Positions 27,769-35,837 of a stretch of DNA of 64,000 bases are shown piece after piece. Position 1 is the first letter of the stretch; every line of letters starts with the position of its first letter. The notes under the pieces were generated by a model that worked only from the letters and a program-made list of their open reading frames with translations, made no database searches and was not told where the DNA came from. The position numbers were made by a program, and so were the translations under genes. The stretch is from Bordetella parapertussis. GTDB taxonomy: Bacteria; Pseudomonadota; Gammaproteobacteria; Burkholderiales; SG8-41. The DNA is taken from the NCBI GenBank assembly GCA_945885345.1, contig CAMCYP010000015.1, positions 1 through 64,000 on the forward strand. Direction: 5' to 3'.

Positions 27769-28470
27769 CTACTTCGGATCCTTTTCCGTTGCCCCGTCTT
27801 TGGCATCGGTGATGATGCGGCCTGACTCCGGCCCAGTCTTTGACGGTGGTGGCGTCAATCCCATCGACACGTAGATCTCCGTCAGCTTTTCGATACCGAA
27901 GTTGGCCGGTTTGACCCATTCCACCGGCACATACACCAGCCCGCCGCCGATCGGCACCGGAGCAGTCGGCACCAGCACCGCGAAATAACGCCGGCCGTCG
28001 ATGTCCACCGGTTCCGCGCTTGGCGCCAGCGCCAGCACCGCGACACCGTCACCGCCGAAAAAACACCACACCGCGCTCATGGTACCGATGCCGCCCTGTT
28101 TCTGGTCGAGCAGGCCGACAAAACTGCTGGTGAAATCGTAGAGGCTGCCGATCACCGGTATGCGCCGCAGCGTAACGTTGAGAAACTGTGCCAGCGGGCG
28201 GCGCAGGCCGAGTCGCAGCGCCACGCCCAGCAGGTAGATCGCCACCATCAGCATCAGCGTGCCCAGCAGGTACGGCACCGGGGAACTGGCTGCAACTGTG
28301 TAACCCAGTGCCAGGAAAAAACCGCCGACCATGCTGTCCGGGCCGATGTAACTGTTGAGCAGGCCGATCAGCCAGTGCAACACAGCCGCCGTCAGTGCCA
28401 GCGGCAGGAACACCACCAGCCCGGCCAGCCAGGTGGCGACAATGGAATCAAAACCGCGCTTGATGAGCAT
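27769..28470 (-). CDS. DUF502 membrane protein
   Basis: A 233-residue protein with two long hydrophobic helices (about 11-40 and 63-87) and the DUF502 signature around RRIPVIGSLYDFTSSFV, then VPTAPVPIGGGLVYVPVEWV. The family is widespread and uncharacterised. The tail is charged. It is divergent from the DM13-domain gene with about 135 bp between. Confidence 0.85.
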   Translation of the reverse strand: MLIKRGFDSIVATWLAGLVVFLPLALTAAVLHWLIGLLNSYIGPDSMVGGFFLALGYTVAASSPVPYLLGTLMLMVAIYLLGVALRLGLRRPLAQFLNVTLRRIPVIGSLYDFTSSFVGLLDQKQGGIGTMSAVWCFFGGDGVAVLALAPSAEPVDIDGRRYFAVLVPTAPVPIGGGLVYVPVEWVKPANFGIEKLTEIYVSMGLTPPPSKTGPESGRIITDAKDGATEKDPK

Positions 28471-28605
28471 GAAACGGCACTCCGGTGATCAGTATTGCAG
28501 CAAAAGTAACGGGCAAGGCAGTGCATGGTCACCAGATGCAGCGGCAGCGTCAAGCCCGCAGCATTCTGGTTTATGCTCAGCTTCGGGAAGGAGGCATCAA
28601 GCGCG

Positions 28606-29076
28606 ATGAAAAAATGGCTGCTCTCGGGCATCACGCACACCGTGGCTGTGGCCATCGGCTTTGCCGCGGGCATTTACCTGCTGCCCATCCTCACCGCACC
28701 CGCGGCACCCTCCGCCGATGACGTCGCCGCGCAGGCCGGCGGCGCACAGTTCAAGGGGGAGTTCCGCCGTGATTTGAAGGACAGCGACCTGCTGCACTGG
28801 GGAGAAGGCACGGTGTCGATCGGCCGCCGCAGCATCACCCTGCTGGGTCGCATCGCGCCAGGGCCGGATTACAAACTCTACCTGTCGCCGGAATTCGTTG
28901 AAACCGAAGCCGATTTCCGGCGCCTGAAGCCGCGCATGCTGCGCATCGGTGACGTGAAAACCTTCGATAATTTCATCGTGCCGATGCCGGAGTCAGTGGA
29001 TCCTGCAAGCTACAACACGGTGATCGTCTGGTGCGAAACCTTCAGCCAGTTCATCACCGCCGCCAAATACCGATGA
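28606..29076 (+). CDS. DM13 domain-containing exported protein
   Basis: A 156-residue protein with an N-terminal signal or anchor helix (about 3-26) and a DM13 domain (about 48-155): FKGEFRRDLKDSDLLHWGEG, then APGPDYKLYLSP and YNTVIVWCETFSQFITAAKY. DM13 domains are proposed to act in electron transfer, with a conserved Cys (here in VWCE). The start at ATG 28606 has AAGGAGG at 28588-28594. Confidence 0.85.
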   Translation: MKKWLLSGITHTVAVAIGFAAGIYLLPILTAPAAPSADDVAAQAGGAQFKGEFRRDLKDSDLLHWGEGTVSIGRRSITLLGRIAPGPDYKLYLSPEFVETEADFRRLKPRMLRIGDVKTFDNFIVPMPESVDPASYNTVIVWCETFSQFITAAKYR

Positions 29077-29095
29077 GTAAACGCTGAAAGCGGCC

Positions 29096-29704
29096 ATGCC
29101 CGATACGATCACCCCTGCCACGATTCTCGAGTTCTGGTTCGGCAACGCCGGCGACGATACCGCCATCGCACAGGCGCAGCAGAAACTGTGGTGGTCAAAA
29201 AATGAAACCGTGGATGCCGATATCCGCAAGCGCTTCAGCGACCTGGTGGAATCCGCAGCCGCCGGCAAACTGGATCATTGGGCACAGGATGCGCGCGGCC
29301 GGCTGGCGCTGATCCTGCTGTTCGACCAGTTCCCGCGCAATATGTATCGCGATACGCCGCGGGCATTTTCTTATGACCCGCTCGCCTGCAAACTGGCACT
29401 GGCGGGTATCGCCAGCGGTGCGGATCGCGAATTACGCGCCATCGAACGCGTTTTTTTCTACCTGCCGCTGGAACACAGCGAATCCGCCGAGTTGCAGGAA
29501 CGCTGTGTCGCGCTGTTCACGGCTCTGGCCGCCAGTGTGCCGGAGGCCGACCGCAAAACCTTTCGCGGATATTTGGATTACGCGGTGCGCCACCGCGATG
29601 TGATCCACCGTTTCGAACGTTTCCCGCACCGCAATCAGATTCTGGGGCGCGTATCGACTCCGGAAGAAACCACGTTCCTGAAACAGCCCGGTTCCTCGTT
29701 CTAA
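29096..29704 (+). CDS. DUF924 family protein
   Basis: A 202-residue soluble protein with the DUF924 hallmarks: ILEFWFG near the N-terminus, WWSKNE, LALILLFDQFPRNMYRDTPRAF (shown across about 65-90) and FFYLPLEHSE. The fold is helical, TPR-like. The function is unknown. It follows the DM13 gene by 19 bp, and its stop overlaps the stop of the convergent secretin-like gene. Confidence 0.88.
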   Translation: MPDTITPATILEFWFGNAGDDTAIAQAQQKLWWSKNETVDADIRKRFSDLVESAAAGKLDHWAQDARGRLALILLFDQFPRNMYRDTPRAFSYDPLACKLALAGIASGADRELRAIERVFFYLPLEHSESAELQERCVALFTALAASVPEADRKTFRGYLDYAVRHRDVIHRFERFPHRNQILGRVSTPEETTFLKQPGSSF

Positions 29705-30588
29705 GGAAGCGCCTCAACCTTCACCTGCACGCCGCGCCGTTCGCTGCTGCTGGTGCTGCTGCGACCGAGCAGCGTGGATTGCCCGTCGCTGCGCGATTCA
29801 CTGATGCCGCCGAGGTCCATCCATTCGCCGAGACGGCCCGACACCGTGGTCACCACGCGCTGCACATTGACCGCACCGCGTCGCCCATCGTCAAAGGTTT
29901 CGCGCTGCGGGTCGATGTCCAGGGTAACAATGTTCCCCTGTATGCGCGGCACCACGCTGAAACCGGTGGTGGCGTCGCGGTATTCGGTGCCTTCGACCAC
30001 GCGGTCGACGATCTGGCCATTGACCACCGTACGCACCACCTGGCGGCTGCGCAGCGGACGCGATTCACCGACGCGGATAAACGCGCTGTAACCTTCGAGC
30101 ACCTGGATCGACTGCTGGGTACTGGAACTGCTGGAACGCTGGCTGTCGATGACGCGACCGCGCAAACGGTCGTCACCATCGCGGAATATCACGTTGCCAC
30201 CACTGTTCGAACCGCTGCCGGGCACCGTGATGCGGGCATTCTGGTTGCCGATGCTGCCCGACAGCCCGGCTTCGCGCCGGTCGCGGTCTTGGTCGGTGTC
30301 CTGGCGCACCGTAATCAGCAAGCGCTTCGGTGCGGTATCGATGTCGGCGAGTACGCGTTTGACCTGCGCCAGTTCGGCCGGCGTGGCACGAATCACCAGC
30401 TGATTCTGGAAGCCGCTGATGCTGGAATCGCGTCCGAGCAACGGCTGCAGCACCGGAATCACCTGCTCGCTTTTGCGATACTTCAGCGGCAGCACTTCCA
30501 CTGTGGTCTGCGCGCCGGCGATCGGCGCCAGCGCAAAACACAGCAGCGCTGCCACCCAGCCCAGTCCGCGCATCAATTTCTGTCCCAT
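29701..30588 (-). CDS. Secretin N-domain (NolW-like) exported protein
   Basis: A 295-residue protein with a signal peptide (about 1-26, ending IAGAQ). A NolW/secretin short N-domain follows (about 29-95: VEVLPLKYRKSEQVIPVLQP, then LVIRATPAELAQVKRVLADI). A Ser/Gly-rich linker leads to a beta-rich part resembling the start of a secretin domain. It is far shorter than a pore-forming secretin (usually above 400 residues), so it is probably an accessory or truncated relative. Confidence 0.75.
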   Translation of the reverse strand: MGQKLMRGLGWVAALLCFALAPIAGAQTTVEVLPLKYRKSEQVIPVLQPLLGRDSSISGFQNQLVIRATPAELAQVKRVLADIDTAPKRLLITVRQDTDQDRDRREAGLSGSIGNQNARITVPGSGSNSGGNVIFRDGDDRLRGRVIDSQRSSSSSTQQSIQVLEGYSAFIRVGESRPLRSRQVVRTVVNGQIVDRVVEGTEYRDATTGFSVVPRIQGNIVTLDIDPQRETFDDGRRGAVNVQRVVTTVSGRLGEWMDLGGISESRSDGQSTLLGRSSTSSSERRGVQVKVEALP

Positions 30589-30676
30589 AGGTTTAAGTTT
30601 ACCCGCCCCTGCATTAGCATCAGGATAATGACGATTTCGCCTTTACAATCATATTGTTATTGATTACAGTCCAACC

Positions 30677-31174
30677 ATGCGACAACTCCGGATACTCCTC
30701 ATCGCACTGGCGCTGCTGCCCTTGCCCGCACTCGCGGACGAGACTGGCAATCCGCCGGACTTCAGCACATCGGCGCAGCAGGCCGCCGGTGCGGTATTCG
30801 GCCAGGCGCAGGAATTCGCACTGCGCGCGCTGAGTTTCATCGGCGTGCGTTACAAATGGGGTGGCAATTCTCCCGATACCGGTTTTGATTGCAGCGGCCT
30901 GATCCGTTATGTCTACAGCCAGATCACCGGCCAGGCCCTGCCACACAACGCCAGCGCCCTGAGTCATGTCGGGGAAAACATCGACCGCGCCGAACTGCAA
31001 CCCGGCGACCTGGTGTTTTTCAACACCCTGCGCAAACCGTTTTCCCATGTCGGCATTTATCTCGGCGATTCGCGTTTCCTGCATGCGCCCAGCCGCGGCG
31101 GTGCCGTGGAAATCGTCGACATGAGTCAGCGTTACTGGCAGAGCCGCTACAACGGCGCCCGCCGCCTGCCTTAA
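30677..31174 (+). CDS. NlpC/P60 (C40) cell-wall hydrolase
   Basis: A 165-residue periplasmic endopeptidase with a signal peptide (1-20, ending ALA). The catalytic Cys72 is in FDCSGLIRYVY, His124 in FSHVGIYLG and a third polar residue (His136) in FLHAP. Members cut stem peptides of peptidoglycan, usually gamma-D-Glu-mesoDAP bonds. It is transcribed toward the convergent mltB gene, another wall enzyme. Confidence 0.9.
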   Translation: MRQLRILLIALALLPLPALADETGNPPDFSTSAQQAAGAVFGQAQEFALRALSFIGVRYKWGGNSPDTGFDCSGLIRYVYSQITGQALPHNASALSHVGENIDRAELQPGDLVFFNTLRKPFSHVGIYLGDSRFLHAPSRGGAVEIVDMSQRYWQSRYNGARRLP

Positions 31175-31229
31175 GCCTGCCGGGTTCCGGCGCGCCATCC
31201 CTTCGCATACTGCCCGCACACGGCGCTTT

Positions 31230-32252
31230 TCAAGGCACAGCCGGTGCGATGCCTGCCGCCTGCAGGCGTTGCTGGCGCAGCGTCCACGCCAGTTCCTGCA
31301 CCACCATCGCGTAATTGATGCTGCGGTTGTAACGCGTGATTACGTAAAAATTATTCAAACCCAGCCAGTAGCGCGGTCCGACTTCCGTTTCGACCACGAT
31401 CAGGGTCGCCAATGCGTCGCCGGCAACCGGCTCCAGCGGCACCACGCCCTGCCGCCTGAAATCCGCGACTGTCGTGTGCGGCGCAATGCCCGCCGCCAGC
31501 AACGGCTCCAGTACCGTGTTGCCAACGTCGACCGGCACAACGACTGTACCGCCCAGCTGCCAGCCGAACTGGCGGTAATAGTTGGCCACACTGCCGATGG
31601 CATCCGCGACCTGGCGCAGGTCACGATGGCCGTCGCCGTCGAAATCCACTGCGTATTTACGGTAACTGCTGGGGATGAATTGTGGAATGCCGATGGCGCC
31701 GGCAAACGACCCCTTGACCGCATTCAGTTTCCAGTCGTTTTCGCGCGCCAGCAGCAGGAATTGTTCGAGTTCACCGCGAAAAAAATCGGCGCGCCGTGGA
31801 TAACCGAAAGCGAGTGTCGCCAATGCATCCAGCACATTGACGTTGCCGGTACGCCGGCCGTACATGGTTTCAATGCCGATGGTGGCAACAATGATTTCCG
31901 CGGGCACCTGCCAGGTCGTGGCCGCCCGCTCCAGCAGATCGGCATTCTCATTCCAGAATTTGAGGCCGCCGGCGATGCGCGCATCATTGACATGGCGCGC
32001 GCGGAATTCATGCCAGGGCAAGGCGGTGGACGGCGCATCCATGGCGCGGATGATTGAACCGATGAATTTCGTTTCACGGAAAGCCCGCTCCAGTTGCGGA
32101 CGCGCGAAACCGTGACGCTCGACCATGTCCTGCACGAAAGCCTGTGTCGCGGCGGGCAGATCGCTGCGGGACTCCGCAGCATGGCAGACGGTGGCGACGA
32201 CCAGCATCAGCAGGATGCCGGCACCACGGTGCAACTGAATAAAACGACGCAT
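31230..32252 (-). CDS. mltB: Lytic murein transglycosylase B
   Basis: It cleaves the MurNAc-GlcNAc bond with formation of 1,6-anhydro-MurNAc. The 340-residue protein has a signal peptide (about 1-25, ending CHA, without a clear lipobox). The catalytic Glu128 is in IGIETMYGRR. Other family features are YPRRADFFRGELEQFL, GAIGIPQFIPSSYRKYAVDF and the EF-hand-like DFDGDGHRDL. ATG 32252 is preferred over an upstream codon because it starts a standard signal peptide. Confidence 0.9.
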   Translation of the reverse strand: MRRFIQLHRGAGILLMLVVATVCHAAESRSDLPAATQAFVQDMVERHGFARPQLERAFRETKFIGSIIRAMDAPSTALPWHEFRARHVNDARIAGGLKFWNENADLLERAATTWQVPAEIIVATIGIETMYGRRTGNVNVLDALATLAFGYPRRADFFRGELEQFLLLARENDWKLNAVKGSFAGAIGIPQFIPSSYRKYAVDFDGDGHRDLRQVADAIGSVANYYRQFGWQLGGTVVVPVDVGNTVLEPLLAAGIAPHTTVADFRRQGVVPLEPVAGDALATLIVVETEVGPRYWLGLNNFYVITRYNRSINYAMVVQELAWTLRQQRLQAAGIAPAVP

Positions 32253-32414
32253 CAACTTGTCCGGCAAGCACTGCGCTGTATTGCGCAATGCGTTGCGCCT
32301 CCCGGTCAAAACACCGAGATTACCAAGTCAGCGGGGAAAATGTTATCAACTTCGTGTTACCAACATGGCACCGCAAAAGCGGCGCAGAGCTGCGGCTGAA
32401 ACCGGAAACCGGTT

Positions 32415-32876
32415 TCAGCGATGGTTCGCAGATGTCGCCGGCTCCCGCATCGGCGGCAACGGCGCGGCATTCGGATAGGGATCCACCGCAGTGCCCTTGC
32501 CCACCGTGTGCATCGACAGCAGCGTACGGCCGATCGCCAGCCACTGTTCACGTGCAGCCATCGACATCGATTCGTAGATTTTGATCAGGCCGACCACATC
32601 GCCTTCACCGAGGTCGATTTGCGCCGGAGCAGTGTCCCCCACGGCCAGCCAGCGCGCGCGCACCTGCAGCGCATCAGCGACCTTGTAGAGGTTTTCGTGG
32701 GTCATGTTCTTGGTATCGCCATTGATCCAGCGATGCACCGTCTGCCGCGGCAGGCCGATGCGACGACCGAGTTCGGCAACGGATTTCATGCCGCATGCAG
32801 CCATCGCAGTGCGAATGCGGGTGGCAATCGAATTGTTCGGATCGCCTGGTTCGGCCTTGATGCGTCCTCTGCCCAT
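32415..32876 (-). CDS. XRE-family transcriptional regulator
   Basis: A 153-residue protein with a helix-turn-helix (about 18-62: KSVAELGRRIGLPRQTVHRW) and a C-terminal helical region (MSMAAREQWLAIGRTLLSM), then a Pro-rich tail. It resembles short phage-type regulators found on chromosomes. The start at ATG 32876 has GGAG 8 nt upstream. Its target is unknown. Confidence 0.8.
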   Translation of the reverse strand: MGRGRIKAEPGDPNNSIATRIRTAMAACGMKSVAELGRRIGLPRQTVHRWINGDTKNMTHENLYKVADALQVRARWLAVGDTAPAQIDLGEGDVVGLIKIYESMSMAAREQWLAIGRTLLSMHTVGKGTAVDPYPNAAPLPPMREPATSANHR

Positions 32877-33018
32877 GGTGTCTGCTCCGTGTCGTCTCAG
32901 CGTTGTATTGCGTTCACCCGCCACGCAAGTCACTGCACGGTGACACCTTAATGCCCATGACTTACGACAGCCTTACGCCGGTGGTGGGCATCCACCGCGT
33001 CAAAATCATAAAATATAT

Positions 33019-33037
33019 AATAAAATCAATTACTTAT
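33019..33037 (-). repeat. AT-rich recurrent motif, copy 2
   Basis: AATAAAATCAATTACTTAT, the reverse complement of the copy 1 form with one ambiguous position. It lies about 140 bp upstream of the XRE gene and just after the end of the UGSC operon. Confidence 0.6.
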
Positions 33038-33064
33038 ATAAAACCCCTGCAAATACCCGATGTA

Positions 33065-34129
33065 TCAGCCTTCAATACGCCGGGTCACGGCCCGGCTATT
33101 GCCGAAACACGGTACATAAACCGAGTGGGTACCCGGCCCGCCGGCAACGATCAACTGGATACCCTCCGCTTGCGGCGAAATCGGCAGCAGCGTGTCATCC
33201 GACAGAGGGCCGAGCTCAGCAGTACGCGAAGCACGCGTACGTTCGATTTCGTTGACGCTCAAGTGCCTGACCGCCATTTTTGAACGTTGCCACAACTCGC
33301 GCTTGACCCGCACCTTGTCCCAGCCTTCACTGCGGAAAATTTCGGCGTGTTCAGTACCGAGGATGAACCACGGCTCACCACCATGCACATATTCATTGCT
33401 GGGCGGATGCACCATGGTTTCGGCAATCACCCGCGCCAGTTCATCCGCAGTCTTGGCATGGGTGTTCATGTTCATCGTGCCTTCGGCGCCGACCACGGTC
33501 ACCGTGCTGTCGCTGGCGGCAAAGCCGCGCTCCACATGCAAGGGCTGCCACGGATGATTCTCTTCGTTCTCCGCGCAGCAGAAAGTGTATTTTCCGGGCT
33601 GGCCGTGGGTCGCACGATCCATTTCTCCGGGCAGCGCACCGCCGATGTTTTGCAGGATCAGCCGCATCGCGCGGCCCAGCGTGGCATTGGCCCACGCGCC
33701 CTGGCCGATGCAGTTGAAGGTGGCATTGACCTGCAGGCGCAGCGCCAGCGGGCCGTTGATGACCAGCCATACCGCGACTGAATTGGTCGTCGCCTGGATG
33801 CCCTGCAGGTTGAATGCCGGGTCCGCCACCGCCTCGGTCGCCGCGATCAGCACCGGCAGGTATTCCGGATCACAACCGGCGAGCACGGCATTGATCGCAA
33901 TGCGTTCGACCGTCGCCGCGCCAAAACCCGGCGCTACGATGGCGATCACCTCATCACGCTGGCGCCGGGTTTGCGCCAGCATGCGTTCGACCCGCGCCGC
34001 GGTCGGCGGCACGATGGGCAGGCCGTCACTCCAGCGCTTGTCACGGTAAATCCGGTTGATGGCGTCGAAATCGTCGGGCGCCGTGAAGGTCGCGGCACGA
34101 TCAGCCGATGCGTCGGTGGGTGAAATCAT
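33065..34129 (-). CDS. Uncharacterised partner of the UGSC selenoprotein
   Basis: A 354-residue soluble protein that I cannot assign to a named family. Visible features are a Cys-containing stretch YTFCCAENEENHPWQPLHVE in the middle, a Gly-rich GGALPGEMDRATHGQPGKY before it, and the C-terminal GGPGTHSVYVPCFGNS. No signal peptide or membrane segment is seen. Its start codon overlaps the selenoprotein stop by 4 nt (ATGA), so it is translated with it. The coupling suggests that both act in one redox or substrate-conversion step. It is the last gene of the operon. Confidence 0.75.
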   Translation of the reverse strand: MISPTDASADRAATFTAPDDFDAINRIYRDKRWSDGLPIVPPTAARVERMLAQTRRQRDEVIAIVAPGFGAATVERIAINAVLAGCDPEYLPVLIAATEAVADPAFNLQGIQATTNSVAVWLVINGPLALRLQVNATFNCIGQGAWANATLGRAMRLILQNIGGALPGEMDRATHGQPGKYTFCCAENEENHPWQPLHVERGFAASDSTVTVVGAEGTMNMNTHAKTADELARVIAETMVHPPSNEYVHGGEPWFILGTEHAEIFRSEGWDKVRVKRELWQRSKMAVRHLSVNEIERTRASRTAELGPLSDDTLLPISPQAEGIQLIVAGGPGTHSVYVPCFGNSRAVTRRIEG

Positions 34130-34668
34130 GCGGCCCCGCTTAACAGTTTTGCAATGTCATCGACGCATTGTTCGGCAATCTTGCGCACATCCTCACGCTT
34201 GCGTCCGCCGAAAGGATGCGGAATCACCGCAATCGGCAATGCGCCGTTGCCCAGCGCGCGCGCCTGCGCACGGCCCAGCGTCAGGAAGGCTGTGGAACAC
34301 ACGGTGATGGCGGCCTTGCCCTGCTTCGTCACTTCGATGCTGTCGTGGACACTCCACGACGAACAGGACCCTCAGTCGCCGGAGCCGGCGATCACCACAT
34401 CGCATTCGCCGGACAATTCCGCGATTACCGACGCATCGGCCGGCATGGACGCCGAGGATTTCCGCCGCTTGATCACTTTCGCCGCGCCATAGCGGCTGAC
34501 CAGCAGTTCGGCGAGATCGTCTACAAGGTGGTGAAAATTCGGTTTGGCGTTGTCGATGAAGCCGATCACCGCTCCGGTCAGCACAGTACGTTGCGCCGGT
34601 TTATCAGCAGCCTGCGCGGAACCGCCGCGCGGCGCAGTCGGGTCAAACAGCATTACTGTTGCGGTCAT
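34126..34668 (-). CDS. UGSC-family selenoprotein (in-frame UGA read as selenocysteine)
   Basis: Two open segments (34668-34375 and 34371-34126) lie in the same frame, separated only by TGA at 34372-34374. The codons after it are GGG TCC TGT, giving Sec99-Gly-Ser-Cys102, the motif that names the UGSC family of predicted redox selenoproteins. A perfect 8-bp stem with a GTG loop follows at bacterial SECIS distance (34342-34360). Read through, the product has 180 residues: an N-terminal segment with LTGAVIGFIDNAKPN, a beta strand CDVVIAGSGD just before Sec, and a C-terminal half with CSTAFLTLGRAQA and PHPFGG. The start at ATG 34668 has GAGGA upstream. The function is unknown; U-x-x-C suggests thiol or peroxide redox chemistry. 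Confidence 0.9.
34342..34360 (-). promoter_or_regulatory. Bacterial SECIS element candidate
   Basis: On the minus strand GTCGTGGA-GTG-TCCACGAC forms a perfect 8-bp stem with a 3-nt loop starting with G. The stem begins 11 nt after the UGA and the loop about 20 nt after it. This fits the bacterial rule of a stem-loop directly downstream of UGA with a G at the start of a small apical loop, recognised by SelB. Confidence 0.8.
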
Positions 34669-34692
34669 GTTGTCCTCTGCAATAAAAACGGA

Positions 34693-35667
34693 TCAAGGAT
34701 CCAGTCTGATGTTCGCCTGCTTCACCAGCCTGGTCCACAGCGCAATTTCCTCACGGATGAAACTCTGCAATTCCTGCGGGCTGTTGCCGACCGGCGTTGC
34801 ACCCAGCGCCAGCAGCTGTTCGCGCATCTGCGGCGCAGCCAGCGCTTTCACCGCGTCGTCATGCACTTTTTTGATGATGGACTGCGGCGTCCCTGCCGGC
34901 GCCAGCAGCGCATACCAGAGCGTCGACTGATAACCCGGCACGCTCTCTGCCACGGCAGGCACGTCCGGATAGGCCGGCGAACGGGCAAGGCTGGTCATGC
35001 CCAGTGCACGCAAGCGTCCGGTCTTGACATGCGGCATCGCCGGCAGCGGGCTGGTGCAGATGATCTGTACCTGTCCGGCCACCACATCGACCAGCGCAGG
35101 TCCGGCGCCCTTGTACGGAATATGCACCAGGTCAATGCCGGTCAGCGACTTCAGCAGTTCGACCGACATGTGCCCGCCGGTGCCGGGCCCCGAGGATGCG
35201 TAATTGATGCGGCCCGGTTGCGCCTTGGCCAGTGCGATGAGTTCCTTGATGCCGGTCGCCTTCAGCGACGGGTGCGCCACAAACACCAGTGGAGATTGCG
35301 CAACCAGCGTGATCGGTGCGAAATCCTTCAGCGTGTCGTAGGGCAGGTTTTTACGCAATGCCGGATTGATGGAGTGCGTGGCACTGGCCAGGAACAGCGT
35401 ATAGCCGTCGGGAGGCGCATTCGCGGAAATCTGCGTGGCGATGATCTGCCCGCCACCGCCGCGGTTATCGTTTACCACCTGCTGCCCGAACGCTGCAACC
35501 AGGCTGTTGCCGAGCATGCGTCCGACAATGTCGCCGGCGCCGCCGGGTGGATAAGGAATGATCAGGCGCACCGGGCGTTGCGGATACTGGTCGGCCACCG
35601 CCGGCACACTGGCAGACAGCGCCGTACAGATTGCAATCAGGTATGCAGATAAATGCAGTTTCGACAT
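34693..35667 (-). CDS. Tripartite tricarboxylate transporter (TctC/Bug) solute-binding protein
   Basis: A 324-residue periplasmic binding protein with a signal peptide (about 1-25). The Bug signature is clear: YPQRPVRLIIPYPPGGAGDI, then NRGGGGQIIATQI, GYTLFLASATHSINP, and VHIPYKGAGPALVDVVAGQV. Bug proteins bind small carboxylates or other acids and are greatly expanded in betaproteobacteria, often without TctA/TctB nearby, as here. GAGGACAAC precedes the ATG. It is the first gene of the selenoprotein operon, with 24 bp to the next gene. Confidence 0.92.
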   Translation of the reverse strand: MSKLHLSAYLIAICTALSASVPAVADQYPQRPVRLIIPYPPGGAGDIVGRMLGNSLVAAFGQQVVNDNRGGGGQIIATQISANAPPDGYTLFLASATHSINPALRKNLPYDTLKDFAPITLVAQSPLVFVAHPSLKATGIKELIALAKAQPGRINYASSGPGTGGHMSVELLKSLTGIDLVHIPYKGAGPALVDVVAGQVQIICTSPLPAMPHVKTGRLRALGMTSLARSPAYPDVPAVAESVPGYQSTLWYALLAPAGTPQSIIKKVHDDAVKALAAPQMREQLLALGATPVGNSPQELQSFIREEIALWTRLVKQANIRLDP

Positions 35668-35837
35668 GTTGTCCTCGCGAATTTTTTACGATTTTTTTGC
35701 AGCTCCAATCTTACCGCGGTCTGGTCGCAGGTCATGGTATTGAATTAAAATGTGGACTGGCCCTGCCACTAACGTTTGCACCATATCGTTATCACTCTCG
35801 GCAGAAACGCCGGCCACCATCACTGAAAGCTTTTGAC

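Noticed and set aside
34126-34332. A separate 68-residue gene (the downstream half of the UGSC protein) beginning at its own ATG
   Set aside because: The frame continues upstream through UGA-Gly-Ser-Cys with a SECIS-like stem, and the UGSC family needs both halves; a single selenoprotein explains the data better.
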